From the NCBI RefSeq assembly GCF_030692605.1, contig NZ_JAUYUD010000118.1:1-54608 (forward strand): a stretch of DNA of 54,608 bases. Direction: 5' to 3'. Positions 54,427-54,608 of this stretch are shown in pieces. Numbering within the stretch: position 1 is the stretch's first letter; every line of letters starts with the position of its first letter. The notes under the pieces were generated by a model. The model saw only the letters and a list, made by a program, of their open reading frames with translations, did not search any database and was not told the DNA's origin. Source of the stretch: Lutibacter sp. (lineage in GTDB: Bacteria; Bacteroidota; Bacteroidia; Flavobacteriales; Flavobacteriaceae). A program made the position numbers and the translations under genes.

Positions 54427-54454
54427 TTATCTTCCTGCCTAATTAGGAAGATAA
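54427..54454. terminator. hairpin after lepB
   Basis: TTATCTTCCT (54427-54436) pairs perfectly with AGGAAGATAA (54445-54454) around GCCTAATT. It is a strong stem without a T-run, so perhaps a weak or factor-assisted terminator. Confidence 0.65.
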
Positions 54455-54469
54455 TAATTATATAATAAA

Positions 54470-54608
54470 ACCCGTTGTGCATTTATAAAAACAGGAATAA
54501 AAGTTGTTCATTGACTATATAAAGTCGTATATTTATTTGTATATCAAGCAATTAAATATATGAACAACTTTAAATCAAATTACGACAAAATTTTAGAAAT
54601 ATTAAAAA
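54470..54608 (+). mobile_element. left end of a probable IS982-family insertion sequence
   Basis: ACCCGTTGTGCATTTATAAA at 54470-54489 looks like the terminal repeat of IS982-type elements, which begin ACCC. About 90 bases later an ATG at 54561 opens a frame starting MNNFKSNYDKILEILK, which resembles transposase N-termini of this family in Bacteroidota. The frame runs off the window after 16 residues, so the element cannot be confirmed. In relatives the gene after lepB is often a WbqC-like protein, which would then lie beyond the IS. An ordinary gene with a similar start remains possible. Confidence 0.5.

Overview
The window is chromosomal DNA from a member of the Bacteroidota, almost certainly a flavobacterium (family Flavobacteriaceae). 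It is very AT-rich. Its promoters match the Bacteroidota pattern TAnnTTTG. It carries several families largely confined to this phylum (DUF4834, DUF6095, DUF5683, DUF2851, YfhO, a 3HCDH-first fadN). The gene order parA-parB-DUF5683-dapB-lepB is typical of flavobacteria. I cannot name the genus. Both ends seem to lie in insertion sequences (a possible IS3-like tail on the left, a probable IS982-like head on the right), so the window may be a whole assembly contig that stops at repeats. I saw no tRNA, rRNA or CRISPR array.

Region 1-10.6 kb is mostly housekeeping. A damaged yigZ/IMPACT gene and ribD run left. An acetyltransferase, prmC, trmD, rplS, a monomeric NADP-dependent isocitrate dehydrogenase, murQ, a small DUF6095 membrane protein and an ATP-grasp protein run right. 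DinB-like and LysE-like genes then run left. Between rplS and icd lies a 774-base gap without genes. It contains several strong hairpins and ends in a rho-independent terminator, and is the best candidate here for an undescribed structured RNA.

Region 10.7-16.4 kb is a leftward surface-polysaccharide operon: methyltransferase, two glycosyltransferases, UDP-GlcNAc 2-epimerase and a flippase. The 305-base gap at its head holds a terminator-like hairpin and a 9-bp inverted repeat. It separates the operon from a divergent two-component system (propeller/Y_Y_Y histidine kinase and LytTR regulator) at 16.7-20.4 kb.

Region 20.4-38.4 kb holds membrane and envelope genes (YfhO, DUF4834, an outer-membrane-type protein), a rightward run (GNAT-like, rsmE, DUF4159, bile-acid-type symporter, PlsC) and a long leftward series: a GH3/beta-lactamase fusion, a small conserved protein, an exonuclease, PPK2, an NtrC-type regulator lacking the usual DNA-binding domain, an ABC exporter pair and an unrecognised protein. 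The GH3 fusion and murQ could both take part in peptidoglycan recycling.

Region 38.5-44.9 kb is a fatty-acid beta-oxidation operon with the fadN-fadA-fadE order. It is headed by a MarR regulator whose promoter contains a perfect 30-bp palindrome. A four-helix-bundle (S23-type) gene flanked by short low-complexity inverted repeats sits between fadN and fadA. Region 45-54.6 kb has a small unknown protein, an MBL-fold hydrolase, DUF2851, a nitroreductase, pepD, the parAB-DUF5683-dapB-lepB block and the right-hand IS.

Several genes (ribD, trmD, murQ, marR) have the TAnnTTTG box followed by exactly four bases and then the start codon, which suggests leaderless transcripts.
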